DNA of 64,000 bases from Rhizobium sp. Q54 (GTDB lineage: Bacteria > Pseudomonadota > Alphaproteobacteria > SMXS01): positions 1 to 64,000 of the forward strand of contig CAMDTB010000005.1 of the NCBI GenBank assembly GCA_945907245.1. The letters are read 5' to 3'. The notes under the pieces were generated by a model. That model saw only the letters and a list, made by a program, of their open reading frames with translations. It did no database searches and had not been told where the DNA came from. Below are positions 28,038 to 38,032 of this stretch, piece after piece; within the stretch, counting starts at the first letter, position 1, and each line of letters opens with the position of its first letter. Made by a program: the position numbers and the translations under genes.

Positions 28038-29719
28038 GCCGAGGCCTGCACCCGCTTGGCCGCCTCTTCCGCCACCAGTTCCTTCTTCGACAGCTTGCCG
28101 ACGGCGGTCTTGGGCAGCTCCTTGCGAAATTCGATCTCGCGCGGCATCTCGTGCTTGCCGATCTGGTCGCGGAGGAATTCGGTGAGCTTGGCGGCGTCGA
28201 GTTTCTCATCGCCGTCCTTCGGCACCACGAACGCCTTGGGCACCTCGCCCAGATAGTCGTCGGGGATGCCGATGACCGTGACTTCCTTCACCGCCGGATG
28301 CTTGTGGATCGCCTCCTCGACGAAGCGCGGGAACACGTTGAAGCCGCCGACGAGGATCAGGTCCTTCATCCGGTCGATGATGAAGGTGTAGCCGTCCGCG
28401 TCCATGTAGCCCACGTCGCCGGAGCGCAGCCTGCCATCGATGATGGCGGCGCTGGTGGCGTCCGGGTTGTTCCAGTAGCCCTTCATCACCTGCGGTCCGG
28501 CGATGCAGATCTCGCCGGTTTCGCCTATGGGCAACACCTTGTGCGGGTCATCGCGGTCAACGATGACGATGTCGGTCCGCGGAAGTGGCAGGCCGATGGA
28601 GCCTTCCTTGTTGACGCCGACCTCCGGACCGCAGGTGGCGGTCGGCGAGCACTCGGTAAGGCCGTAGCCTTCCAGGATCTTCACCCCGGTCGCACCCTCG
28701 AAATGGTGGCGCACCTGTATGGGCAGGGGCGCGCCGCCGGACATGGCCCAGCGGACCGACGCGAACGACTGCCGGTTCACCTTGGGATGGTTGGCCAGCG
28801 CCGTGAACATGGTGGGCACGCCGGGCAGCGAGCTGGGCTTCTTGGCGATCACGTCGTCGATCACCGCGTCCAGTTCGAACTTGGGATGCAGCACGATGCG
28901 GCAGCCGGTCATCGTGCCCATCACCAGGATGGTGGTCATGGCGAAGGCGTGGAAGAACGGCAGCGCGCCGATGGTGGTCTCCCGGCCCGGCATGAAGTCG
29001 GGGAACCACGCCCGGTTCTGGCAGCCATTGATGTAGACATTGGCGTGGGTGAGCATGGCGCCCTTGGGGATGCCCGTGGTGCCGCCGGTGTATTGCAGCA
29101 CGGCGACGTCCGCGAGCGGTTCGATATGCGCTGGCTCGAAGCGGCCGTCATTGTCGAGCAGCGTCTCCCACGTCACCTGGCGCTCGTCCCACACCCGCGC
29201 GGCGATGGCGGCGCGCTTGAACAGCCGGAACGCCGTTCCCTTGAGTAACGGCATCGTGTCGGACAGCCGCGAGACCACGAGCGTGCGCACCCGGCTCTTG
29301 TCGATCATGTCGCGCGCCTTCGGATACAGCAGCGCAAGGTCGAGCGTCACGATGATGTCGGTGTGAGAATCCTCGATCTGGTTAAGCAACTCGCTTTCGG
29401 AATAGAGCGGGCTGTAGTTGACGACGATGCCGCCCGTCTTCAGCACGGCGAAGTAGCTGATCACCTGCTGCGGGCAGTTGGGCAGGAACAGGCCCACCTT
29501 GACACCCGGCCCGACGCCCAGCTTCTGAAAGCCCTTCGCCGCCCGCGCGACCATGTCCAGGGTCTGGCGATAGCTGAACTCGCGGCCGAAGAAATCCAGG
29601 TGGACGTTGTCCGGCCACTGGGCCGCGGCGGAATCGAGCGCGGCATAGACGGGGCGCGGCTCGAATTCCTGATGCCAGTCCACATTGGGCGGGTAGTGCG
29701 CGAGCCAGGGGCGGTCCAT
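28034..29719 (-). CDS. Long-chain fatty acid-CoA ligase-like AMP-binding enzyme
   Basis: A 561-residue acyl-adenylate-forming enzyme that activates a carboxylic acid with ATP and CoA. The P-loop LQYTGGTTGIPKGAMLTH, the A5 segment GYGLTECSPT, the A7 Asp in SGDVGYMDADGYTFIIDR, KDLILVGGFNVFP and the catalytic Lys in PKTAVGKLSKKEL are all present. The ATG at 29719 (MDRPWLAHYPPNVDW) matches the usual start of these enzymes. A GTG at 29761 has a better-placed GGAGGAGA and would add 14 residues. Confidence 0.93.
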   Translation of the reverse strand: MDRPWLAHYPPNVDWHQEFEPRPVYAALDSAAAQWPDNVHLDFFGREFSYRQTLDMVARAAKGFQKLGVGPGVKVGLFLPNCPQQVISYFAVLKTGGIVVNYSPLYSESELLNQIEDSHTDIIVTLDLALLYPKARDMIDKSRVRTLVVSRLSDTMPLLKGTAFRLFKRAAIAARVWDERQVTWETLLDNDGRFEPAHIEPLADVAVLQYTGGTTGIPKGAMLTHANVYINGCQNRAWFPDFMPGRETTIGALPFFHAFAMTTILVMGTMTGCRIVLHPKFELDAVIDDVIAKKPSSLPGVPTMFTALANHPKVNRQSFASVRWAMSGGAPLPIQVRHHFEGATGVKILEGYGLTECSPTATCGPEVGVNKEGSIGLPLPRTDIVIVDRDDPHKVLPIGETGEICIAGPQVMKGYWNNPDATSAAIIDGRLRSGDVGYMDADGYTFIIDRMKDLILVGGFNVFPRFVEEAIHKHPAVKEVTVIGIPDDYLGEVPKAFVVPKDGDEKLDAAKLTEFLRDQIGKHEMPREIEFRKELPKTAVGKLSKKELVAEEAAKRVQASA

Positions 29720-29721
29720 GC

Positions 29722-29763
29722 CTAGACTGTCCCCTGCCGGCGAATCCCTGCCGCCTGCCACAT
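29722..29763 (-). other. Leader peptide or alternative start region of the acyl-CoA ligase gene
   Basis: A strong GGAGGAGA precedes the sequence ATGTG. Reading from the ATG (29763) gives 13 codons ending in TAG two bases before the ligase ATG at 29719. Reading from the GTG (29761) instead gives an in-frame N-terminal extension of the ligase. Sequence alone cannot decide which is used. Confidence 0.35.
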
Positions 29764-29857
29764 CCCGAGGTCTCCTCCGTTTACGACAGCTGTCGCCGCA
29801 TAACCAAAAGATGTAACGGCAGGGTCATCTTTTCCAGCCCTTTCGGGGCCGACCCCG

Positions 29858-30961
29858 CTACACCATCAACGGCGCCAGGTCAGGCGAATCGTGCCCTTCC
29901 GGGTCGGCGCGCGCGGGCAGGCTGGGGTCGATGCTGCGGTAGCGGTAGCGGCCGTCCTGGTCGAGGAACCGCTCCAGCCGGCCGCGACCCATCAGGCAGT
30001 GCAGGTGGGCGATGCACTCGCCCAGCGCCAGCATGATCTGAAACGAATCGAGCTCGCGCGAGAACATCACCGGCAGCAGGTCGTGCGCGGTCTGCGGCGT
30101 GACGCACTTCTCCTCGCACGCCAGCATGCGGTCCTCGTGGTGATCGATCAGGTAGAGCAGCCGCGCGTGCAGCCCGTAGAACGGCCGGTTGTGCGAGGGC
30201 AGGACGAAGGCGGTGTCCGGCAGCAGCGACAGAAACTTGTGGTGCGAGTCCAGCCAGTAGTGCAGCGGGTCTTCCTCGGGCTCGTTGGCGTTGACGCTGA
30301 CGTTCGAGGTGATGCGCGGCAGCACCTGGTCGCCCGAGATCAGCACGTCGAGCTCGTCGCAATACAGGCAAACATGCTCCGGCGAATGGCCGCTGCCGGT
30401 GACGACGCGCCATTGCCGCCCGCCGATGGTCAGCATCTGGTTGTCGATCAGGCGGTGATAGCCGATCGGCAGCGGCTCCACATTGTTGCTGAAGCCGCCC
30501 CAGCCCCGCGACCGGATCTCGGCCAGGATGGGTTCGGGGATGCCGCCGCGCTCGTAGAACTGGATCGCCTCGGGCGGCAGCACCCGCGCGTTTTCGTTGG
30601 AGAAGGTGCGGGCGTAGAAATACTCGGTCCGGCTCATCAGCAGCGGCGCGTTGAAGTGCCGGCACAGCCAGCCCGCCTGACCCAGATGATCCGGATGCAT
30701 GTGGGTGGCGATGACGCGGGTGATCGGCTTGCCGTCCAGCTCGTTGTCGAAGATCTGCAGCCAGAAATCCCGGGTCTTGTCGCCGCGGATGCCCGTATCG
30801 ACCAGCACCCAGCCGTCGCCATCCTCGAGCAGGTAGAGGTTGATATGGTCGAGCGCGAAGGGCAGCGGCATCTGCAGCCACTTGATGCCGGGCGCGATCA
30901 CGCGTGTGGTGCCGGGAGCCGGCAGGTCGTCGAATGGGTAGGTGAGGCTGGGCTTATCCAC
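29858..30961 (-). CDS. MBL-fold metallo-hydrolase
   Basis: A 367-residue metallo-beta-lactamase-fold protein. The metal motif is ATHMHPDHLGQAG; further ligands are in GSGHSPEHVCLY, ISGDQVLP and LPSHNRPFYG. The long C-terminal helical region (DRMLACEEKCVTPQTAHDLL onwards) is longer than in simple members. Start is a GTG at 30961, after GGTAAAG. Substrate unknown. It follows the acyl-CoA synthetase on the same strand in reverse gene order with a gap of about 140 bases. Confidence 0.88.
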   Translation of the reverse strand: MDKPSLTYPFDDLPAPGTTRVIAPGIKWLQMPLPFALDHINLYLLEDGDGWVLVDTGIRGDKTRDFWLQIFDNELDGKPITRVIATHMHPDHLGQAGWLCRHFNAPLLMSRTEYFYARTFSNENARVLPPEAIQFYERGGIPEPILAEIRSRGWGGFSNNVEPLPIGYHRLIDNQMLTIGGRQWRVVTGSGHSPEHVCLYCDELDVLISGDQVLPRITSNVSVNANEPEEDPLHYWLDSHHKFLSLLPDTAFVLPSHNRPFYGLHARLLYLIDHHEDRMLACEEKCVTPQTAHDLLPVMFSRELDSFQIMLALGECIAHLHCLMGRGRLERFLDQDGRYRYRSIDPSLPARADPEGHDSPDLAPLMV

Positions 30962-31084
30962 GTCTTTACCGAGCGGTAATCAGGTTGCGGGCATCCTAGA
31001 GAGGAAGCCAGGCGAAACCAACCGGCATTTGCCCCGTAACAGCAAGCGTTCCGCTTTGCGCGAAACCGCTTTAGATATACGCGG

Positions 31085-32062
31085 ATGAACATACCAGCGC
31101 CGTCTGAGCACGCGATCTTCAAGGCCGGCCCGGCGACCACCGCCCGCGCCGTCGCCCTGTTGCGCGCCGGACAGCCCATCGGCCTGCCGACCGAAACGGT
31201 CTATGGCCTCGCCGCCGACGCCTGCGACGACCGGGCCGTGGCGCGCATCTTCGAGATGAAGGGCCGGCCGACCTTCAACCCGCTGATCATCCACGTGGCC
31301 GACATGGCGCAGGCCGAGGCGCTGGTCGAGATGACGTCGCTCGCCCGGCGTATCGCCGCGCGGTTCTGGCCCGGGCCGCTGACCCTGGTGCTGCCGCGTC
31401 GAGTGGGCTGCAAGGTGTCACTGCTCGCCTCGGCGGGCCTCGACACGCTGGCGATCCGCATGCCCGCCCATCCGGCGGCGCGGGAGATTTTGCGCGCCTT
31501 CGGCGGCCCGCTCGCCGCGCCCAGCGCCAACCGGTCGGGCCATGTCAGTCCGACGGTGGCCCACCACGTGATTGAGGAGCTGCCGGTGGCGATGGTGGTC
31601 GACGGCGGACCCTGCGCGGTGGGGCTCGAATCCACCATCGTCGGCTTCGAGGGTGAACGGCCGGTGCTGCTGCGACCCGGTGGGATCGCCGCCGAGGACA
31701 TCGAAGACCTGGCCGGCGTACCGCTCCTGCACCATGCGCCCGAGGACGGCGTTACCGCGCCGGGCCAACTCAGCAGCCACTATGCGCCCGAGGCAGCCGT
31801 GCGGCTGGACGCGGTTGAAGTCCGTGACGGCGAGGCGCTGCTGGCGTTCGGGCCGCCGCTTCCGGGCGCGGCGATCACGCTCAACCTCAGTCCCGCCGGC
31901 GATCCGACGGAAGCAGCCGCCAACCTGTTCGCCATGCTGCGGGCGCTCGATCATCCCGGCGTCTCGGCCATCGCGGTCATGCCCATCCCGGACACCGGCC
32001 TCGGCCTCGCGGTCAACGACCGGCTGCGCCGCGCCGCCGCGCCGCGGGAGGAACGGCCATGA
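31085..32062 (+). CDS. L-threonylcarbamoyladenylate synthase (Sua5/TsaC type)
   Basis: A 325-residue enzyme for the first step of the tRNA t6A37 modification, making threonylcarbamoyl-AMP. The YrdC domain has PIGLPTETVYGLAADA, KGRPTFNPLIIHV, FWPGPLTLVLPR, and PSANRSGHVSPT. The extra C-terminal domain (from about residue 215, GQLSSHYAPEA) makes it the long Sua5 form. Its 3' end overlaps the next gene by 4 bases. Confidence 0.94.
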   Translation: MNIPAPSEHAIFKAGPATTARAVALLRAGQPIGLPTETVYGLAADACDDRAVARIFEMKGRPTFNPLIIHVADMAQAEALVEMTSLARRIAARFWPGPLTLVLPRRVGCKVSLLASAGLDTLAIRMPAHPAAREILRAFGGPLAAPSANRSGHVSPTVAHHVIEELPVAMVVDGGPCAVGLESTIVGFEGERPVLLRPGGIAAEDIEDLAGVPLLHHAPEDGVTAPGQLSSHYAPEAAVRLDAVEVRDGEALLAFGPPLPGAAITLNLSPAGDPTEAAANLFAMLRALDHPGVSAIAVMPIPDTGLGLAVNDRLRRAAAPREERP

Positions 32063-33474
32063 GCCTCGACGCGCTGAAGCAGATGCTCGGGCCAGGCGGC
32101 TATATCGACGATCCCGCCGACATGGCGCCCTACCTGACCGAGTGGCGCGACCGCTGGCATGGCGACACGCCGCTGGTCGCCCGGCCGCGCGACACCTATC
32201 AGGTTGCCGATGTGGTGGCCCACTGCGCCAGGAATGGGCTCAAGCTTGTGCCGCAGGGTGGACATACCGGTCTGTGTGGCGGCGCGATGCCGCGTCCCGG
32301 CGCGGGCGAGATCGTCCTGTCGCTGGGCCGGCTCAACCGGGTGCGCGGTGTCGATCCGCAAGGGTACATCATGACCGTCGAGGCCGGGTGCACGCTGGCG
32401 GCCGCCCAGCAGGCCGCCGCTGACGCCGACCGGCTGTTTCCGCTCAGCCTCGCCTCCGAAGGCTCGGCCCAGATCGGCGGCGTCCTGTCGACCAACGCCG
32501 GCGGCAACGCGGTGCTGCGCTATGGCAACGCCCGCGACCTCGTGCTGGGGCTCGAGGTGGTGCTGGCGGACGGGCGCATCTGGAACGGCCTTAAGGCGCT
32601 GCGCAAGGACAACACCGGCTATGATCTGAAGCAGCTGTTCCTGGGGTCCGAGGGCACGCTGGGCATCATCACCGCCGCGGTCCTCAAACTGTTTCCCGCG
32701 GCCCGGCAGCAGGAGACCGCGCTGGCCGCCGTGCCCGATGTCGCCGAGGCAGTGGCGCTGCTGTCGCTGGCGAGGGAAGCCTCCGGCGACCGGGTGAGCG
32801 GCTTCGAGCTGATCCCGCGCATCGGCCTCGAGTTCGTGGTCGACCACATGCCCGGGAACCGCGATCCGCTGTCCGCGCCGTCGCCATGGTACGCGCTGAT
32901 CGACCTGACGACGGCCGCCGCCGGCAGCGACCTCCGCGCCGCGATGGAAACGCTGCTGGAGCGGGCACTGGAGGCCGGTCTCGTCACCGATGCGGCCGTC
33001 GCCCAGTCGAAGAGCCAGCGCGGCGACCTCTGGAAGCTGCGGGAGGACCTGTCCGAGTCGCAGAAATACGAGGGCGGCAGCATCAAGCACGACATCTCCG
33101 TGCCCATCGCCCGCATTCCCGAGTTCATCGCCACCGCCTCGGCGGCGGTCGAGGCGCTGGTCCCAGGCTGCCGTCCGGTCCCGTTCGGGCACATGGGCGA
33201 CGGCAACATCCACTTCAACGTCAGCCAGCCGGTTGGCATGGATAAACAGGTCTATCTCGACGGCTGGGAAACCATGAGCGAGAGGGTCCACGACATCGCC
33301 GCCATGCTGGGCGGCAGCATCAGCGCCGAGCACGGCGTGGGGCAACTCAAGGTGGCCGAGATCATGCGCTACAAGAGCCCGGTCGAAATGGACCTGATGC
33401 GCCGCCTGAAGCGGACGCTCGACCCGCGGAACATCCTCAACCCGGGCAAAGTTGTCACACTCGGCGACGAATAG
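32059..33474 (+). CDS. FAD-linked oxidase, GlcD/D-2-hydroxyacid dehydrogenase type
   Basis: A 471-residue flavoprotein that oxidises D-2-hydroxy acids (glycolate, D-lactate or D-2-hydroxyglutarate). The FAD-binding half shows RPRDTYQVADVVAHCARNG, VPQGGHTGLCGGAMP, LSTNAGGNAVLRYGNARDL, and LFLGSEGTLGIITAAVLKL. The C-terminal half has the conserved HMGDGNIHFNV and AEHGVGQLK. Its start overlaps the Sua5/TsaC gene (ATGA), so they are co-translated. Confidence 0.93.
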   Translation: MSLDALKQMLGPGGYIDDPADMAPYLTEWRDRWHGDTPLVARPRDTYQVADVVAHCARNGLKLVPQGGHTGLCGGAMPRPGAGEIVLSLGRLNRVRGVDPQGYIMTVEAGCTLAAAQQAAADADRLFPLSLASEGSAQIGGVLSTNAGGNAVLRYGNARDLVLGLEVVLADGRIWNGLKALRKDNTGYDLKQLFLGSEGTLGIITAAVLKLFPAARQQETALAAVPDVAEAVALLSLAREASGDRVSGFELIPRIGLEFVVDHMPGNRDPLSAPSPWYALIDLTTAAAGSDLRAAMETLLERALEAGLVTDAAVAQSKSQRGDLWKLREDLSESQKYEGGSIKHDISVPIARIPEFIATASAAVEALVPGCRPVPFGHMGDGNIHFNVSQPVGMDKQVYLDGWETMSERVHDIAAMLGGSISAEHGVGQLKVAEIMRYKSPVEMDLMRRLKRTLDPRNILNPGKVVTLGDE

Positions 33475-33533
33475 CGCGCCGCTGGCTTTCAACCCGTGGA
33501 TATCGCTGACAAACAACTGGCGGGCGGGTAACA

Positions 33534-33572
33534 ATGGGTAAAACAAGCCTGCTGCTGGGAGGGACTCGATGA
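33534..33572 (+). other. Possible 12-residue leader peptide coupled to the DUF945 gene
   Basis: ATG at 33534 follows GGGTAA and runs MGKTSLLLGGTR to a TGA that overlaps the DUF945 start (ATGA at 33569). The overlap is suggestive of coupling, but the DUF945 gene has its own GGGAGGG inside this stretch, so the peptide may be accidental. Confidence 0.25.
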
Positions 33573-35323
33573 AGCGTGGCGTCCTGGGCGCCATTGCCGC
33601 GGTCGGCATCGCGGCGGCGATCCTGCTCACGCTGCCCGGACTCATCGGATATTCGGCCGAGCAATCGCTGCGTTCGACGCTCAAGACTATCTCGCAGCAG
33701 GGCACCTACCGGATCGAACTCGTCAGCTTCGAGCGTGGCTGGTTCAGCTCCCGCGCAACCAGCAAGCTGGTGCTGGAAGGCCAGTACGCCGAGACGTTGC
33801 ACCAGGCGCTGGGCCTCTTCCCCGGGACGGCTGTGGCGGTGCGCTTCGATCACACCATCAGCCACGGGCCGATCCTGGTGCGCAGCACATTCCCCTATAT
33901 CGGCTATGCCTATGCCGAGACCGAGCTGCGCCTGCCAGAGATGATCGAGACGCTCCTCGCCCGCTATCTGCAGGGCAAGCCGTTCCTGACCTTCCGCACC
34001 ACGTTCGGGTTGTTTGGGCGTTCCACGACACTGGTCAGCAATCCCGATTACTCCGGCGTCATGGGACCGCAGACATCAGTGCAGTGGGATGGCGCCTCGG
34101 GCCGCATCGGCACCGAGCGGCGCGCCTTAACCGTGCAGCTCGACATGCCGCTGTTCAGGTGGGAGGCCGATGAGCGCCTGCTGCTGGTGCGCGGCATGTC
34201 GCTCAAGAGCGACCAGAAGAAGCGCGGCCGGCATGTCTGGCTCGGCGAAACCGACGCGAGCGCACGCGAGATCCGGCTGATGAATCCTGAGTCCGCCGAA
34301 TCCGCCAGTATCGACGGGCTCGACTACAAGGTGAAGGCGGTCGCCGACGGCGCCGACCGTCTCGACGCCAGCTTCGTCCTCGGCATCGCCAGGGCCGAGT
34401 TCGAGGGCGGCATCCTGGGCCCCAGCGCCTGGACGCTGGCGGTCAACAACCTGTCGGCCGGCGCGCTCGACGACGCCTACGACCTGTACAACCAGTTCCT
34501 CGACTCCGGCGACCGGCCGGAGGCGCAGCGTGCCATCCTCGACCGGTTCCTGAACCAGTCGTTGACCGGCCTGTTCTCCGCGCCGGTGGAGCTGCGCACC
34601 GCCGTCGCCATCAATGTCGACGGGCCATACGCGATCTACAAGGGCGCCACAGCGCTGGGCGTCGATGGCACGGACGGCGACGTCACCATCGCCATCGACC
34701 AGACGGTCGAGGCGCTGGACTATGACGGGATCAGGATGAACGGCAGCACCGGCCGCCTGCGGCTGGCGCGACTCGATGGCAACATGCTGGGCGAGCTTTA
34801 CGGCGACTTCGTGCGCATTGTCGCGACCGGCATGCCCGAGCCGCAGCAGGAGGCGGAAATGCAGCGGATGGTCAGCCAGAAGGGCCCCGCGATCATCCGG
34901 CCGCAGACCCGCCTCTACCTGGAGAACGTCGCGATCAACATGCCCGCCGGCACGGCGACCGCCAGCGGCGAACTGGGATTCGCGGGCGGGGAACCGCTGG
35001 ACTATTCCTCGGCCGATAGGATCATCAGGCGGCTGGAAGGACTGCTCGAGGCGCGGGTATCGGAAGGCGCGCTGGTCTGGGCGCTGACCCGCGAGAGCGA
35101 ACGCACCCTGCGCGCCAGGCTGCAGGAGCAGGGCCGCGACGTGCCCGACGACACGATCGCCCTGCTTGCCGCCACCAGTGCCAGGACGGAGATCGCCAGG
35201 CTGGAAAAGCAGGCGATCGTCCGCAGGGATGGCGACGCCTATGTCCTCGAGGCGCTGTTTCGCGATGGCAAGGTGATGCTGAACGGCGTCGCGCGGCCCG
35301 ACCTCGCGCCGAAAGTGCCATGA
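33569..35323 (+). CDS. DUF945 (YdgA-like) family protein
   Basis: A 584-residue protein with an N-terminal membrane anchor (VLGAIAAVGIAAAILLTLPG) and a long periplasmic part rich in beta strands. The YdgA-type N-terminus is recognisable: ELVSFERGWFSSRATSKLVL and FDHTISHGPILV. The C-terminal half has further amphipathic segments and ends with repeated basic helices (RLEKQAIVRRDGDAY). Members are envelope-associated, with unknown biochemistry. Start supported by GGGAGGG. Its stop overlaps the next gene's start. Confidence 0.82.
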   Translation: MKRGVLGAIAAVGIAAAILLTLPGLIGYSAEQSLRSTLKTISQQGTYRIELVSFERGWFSSRATSKLVLEGQYAETLHQALGLFPGTAVAVRFDHTISHGPILVRSTFPYIGYAYAETELRLPEMIETLLARYLQGKPFLTFRTTFGLFGRSTTLVSNPDYSGVMGPQTSVQWDGASGRIGTERRALTVQLDMPLFRWEADERLLLVRGMSLKSDQKKRGRHVWLGETDASAREIRLMNPESAESASIDGLDYKVKAVADGADRLDASFVLGIARAEFEGGILGPSAWTLAVNNLSAGALDDAYDLYNQFLDSGDRPEAQRAILDRFLNQSLTGLFSAPVELRTAVAINVDGPYAIYKGATALGVDGTDGDVTIAIDQTVEALDYDGIRMNGSTGRLRLARLDGNMLGELYGDFVRIVATGMPEPQQEAEMQRMVSQKGPAIIRPQTRLYLENVAINMPAGTATASGELGFAGGEPLDYSSADRIIRRLEGLLEARVSEGALVWALTRESERTLRARLQEQGRDVPDDTIALLAATSARTEIARLEKQAIVRRDGDAYVLEALFRDGKVMLNGVARPDLAPKVP

Positions 35324-35448
35324 GCCTCTGGACCCGCATCAAGCGGCACCTCAGGGTGGCCGGCATCGCGCTGGTCTTCGGCCTGACCGGCTATGGCATC
35401 CTGATGGGGCTGAGCCATCTTGCGTGGCATTTCGGCTTCCACACCTAG
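35320..35448 (+). CDS. Small 42-residue membrane protein
   Basis: MSLWTRIKRHLRVAGIALVF opens a 42-residue protein with a basic N-terminus and one hydrophobic segment (VAGIALVFGLTGYGILMGLS). Its ATG overlaps the stop of the DUF945 gene as ATGA, so it would be translated by coupling. No family is known; probably a membrane-bound partner or regulator of the DUF945 protein. Confidence 0.5.
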   Translation: MSLWTRIKRHLRVAGIALVFGLTGYGILMGLSHLAWHFGFHT

Positions 35449-35482
35449 CGTTGCCGCGGCACCGCCTGCTCCCTGTCGAAAT

Positions 35483-35498
35483 TGATAGTTGCTAATCA
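35483..35498. promoter_or_regulatory. Possible regulator site upstream of exbB
   Basis: TGAT-N8-ATCA (TGATAGTTGCTAATCA) lies about 55 bases before exbB and overlaps a TTGATA that could be a -35 element. It loosely resembles Fur-type sites expected for a TonB system, but the inner bases are not symmetric. Confidence 0.25.
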
Positions 35499-35552
35499 CT
35501 CGCACTTACACAATAAGCTGGGAGCCAGATCAACAACGCGAATCGCCGCCCC

Positions 35553-36215
<663 letters not shown>

Positions 36216-36216
36216 C

Positions 36217-36654
<438 letters not shown>

Positions 36655-36657
36655 CGC

Positions 36658-37308
36658 ATGGCCATGGTGCGGCACCTCTCGACACTGGCCGCGCTGGCGC
36701 TCCACGCCGCCGGCATCGGCATCGCCATGAGCATGCCGTCAAGCGCGCCGCCCGCAGAACCGAAGGAAATCCCGATCACCCTGACCATGGCGCCGCTGCC
36801 CGAGCCGCCGGCGCCGAAGGTCGAGGAGCCCAAGCCGGATCCGAAGCCCGAACACAAGCCTGTCGTCCGGGAAACGCCGCCACCGCCGCTGCCGCAGCCG
36901 GTGATCGAGCCGCCGCCCGAGGTGATCGCCAGCGCCGCCACATCTGTGGCCGAGAGCGTGGTGCCCGAGGCGCCGCCGCCCCCACCCCCTCCGCCGCCGC
37001 CCAATCCCGGCGCGGTCAAGGCAAAGGACGACTATTTCGGGAGGGTGCTGGCCTGGCTGGAGCGGCACAAGCGCTACCCCGGCGAAGCCCGTTCCAAGCG
37101 CACCCAGGGCACCGCCATGGTCTGGTTCGTGATGGATCGTCAGGGCCGGGTGCATGGCAGCAAGCTGCACAAGACGTCCGGCTATCCCGTGCTTGACGAA
37201 GCCGCGTTGAAGATGGTGCAGCGCGCGTCGCCGTTGCCGGCCATGCCTCCGGAAATGCCCGACCAGCAGGTCGAGCTGGTCGTCCCCGTCGAGTTCTACA
37301 TCCGCTGA
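36658..37308 (+). CDS. tonB: TonB energy transducer
   Basis: A 216-residue protein: an N-terminal anchor helix (LSTLAALALHAAGIGIAMSM), a long periplasmic Pro/Glu/Lys-rich spacer (about residues 25-115, with runs such as PPPPPPPPPPP near the end), and a C-terminal TonB domain (RYPGEARSKRTQGTAMVWFV, SGYPVLDEAALKMVQRASPL, VVPVEFYIR). It passes energy to outer-membrane receptors. No receptor gene is in this window. Confidence 0.92.
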   Translation: MAMVRHLSTLAALALHAAGIGIAMSMPSSAPPAEPKEIPITLTMAPLPEPPAPKVEEPKPDPKPEHKPVVRETPPPPLPQPVIEPPPEVIASAATSVAESVVPEAPPPPPPPPPPNPGAVKAKDDYFGRVLAWLERHKRYPGEARSKRTQGTAMVWFVMDRQGRVHGSKLHKTSGYPVLDEAALKMVQRASPLPAMPPEMPDQQVELVVPVEFYIR

Positions 37309-37312
37309 GGCG

Positions 37313-38002
37313 CTACTGGCCCGGCCGCCTGAGCCTTGTGTACATCAGCGTCAGCAGCTCCGACATCTCGCCCATCACCCGCGACATCCGTGCCTGGTCC
37401 TGGCGAAGCTGGTCCATTTCCGGCGCCGGCGCGGCCGGCGGTGCTTTCGGTCCGGGCAAGCCCAGCTTGACCACGTCCTGAAGGGTCTTGTGCGCCTGCT
37501 GCAGCAGGATGTCCTTGCGGCGCATCTCCTCGGCGTGCTGCTGGCGGGTGGCGACCAGCTCGGAGCGCAGGAACTCGATCTCGGCGTTCATGCTGCGGTG
37601 ATGCCGTTCGATGCCCTCGAGCAGCGGCGCGAGCTGGCGGCCGATGCCTTCGGGCGGCGTCGCCTCCGCCGGGGCGGCTTTGCGGGCAGCGGCGACGTCG
37701 GCGCGCAGCTGCTCGTTCTCCTTGCGCAGGCGCTCCAGCGCCTTCCTGCGCACGGCCTGCTTCTCCGCGACGGCACGCGACCGGTCGGCCGCCGCCTGCT
37801 GCACCGCGGAGTCCAGGTAGACGAACCAGTTGTTACCGATCTTGGTGGCGCGCCGCTTGCCCTTCTTGACCTGTTTGAGCAGGTCTACCGGTTGCGTTTC
37901 CAGAACGCTTGCAGCGTCCTTGAGGGTGGCCCAGCGGCCCAGAGCGGGTTCGGTGCCGGAGTCTATCAAGCAAAACTCGCACTTAGGAGGCAGTGGCGGC
38001 AT
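37313..38002 (-). CDS. HTH plus coiled-coil protein (KfrA-like layout)
   Basis: A 229-residue protein. Residues 20-66 (TLKDAASVLETQPVDLLKQV onward) resemble a winged or MerR-type helix-turn-helix, followed by Arg-rich and heptad-like coiled coil from about 70 to 115, a Pro/Ala linker, and a second coiled coil to about 180. The order fits DNA-binding alpha-helical proteins such as KfrA, but no partition genes are nearby. The start at 38002 is the only upstream ATG, with a weak ribosome site. A divergent hydrolase starts 30 bases away. Confidence 0.7.
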   Translation of the reverse strand: MPPLPPKCEFCLIDSGTEPALGRWATLKDAASVLETQPVDLLKQVKKGKRRATKIGNNWFVYLDSAVQQAAADRSRAVAEKQAVRRKALERLRKENEQLRADVAAARKAAPAEATPPEGIGRQLAPLLEGIERHHRSMNAEIEFLRSELVATRQQHAEEMRRKDILLQQAHKTLQDVVKLGLPGPKAPPAAPAPEMDQLRQDQARMSRVMGEMSELLTLMYTRLRRPGQ

Positions 38003-38032
38003 ACTCGCACAACTCCAGGGAGGGAGCCAGCC

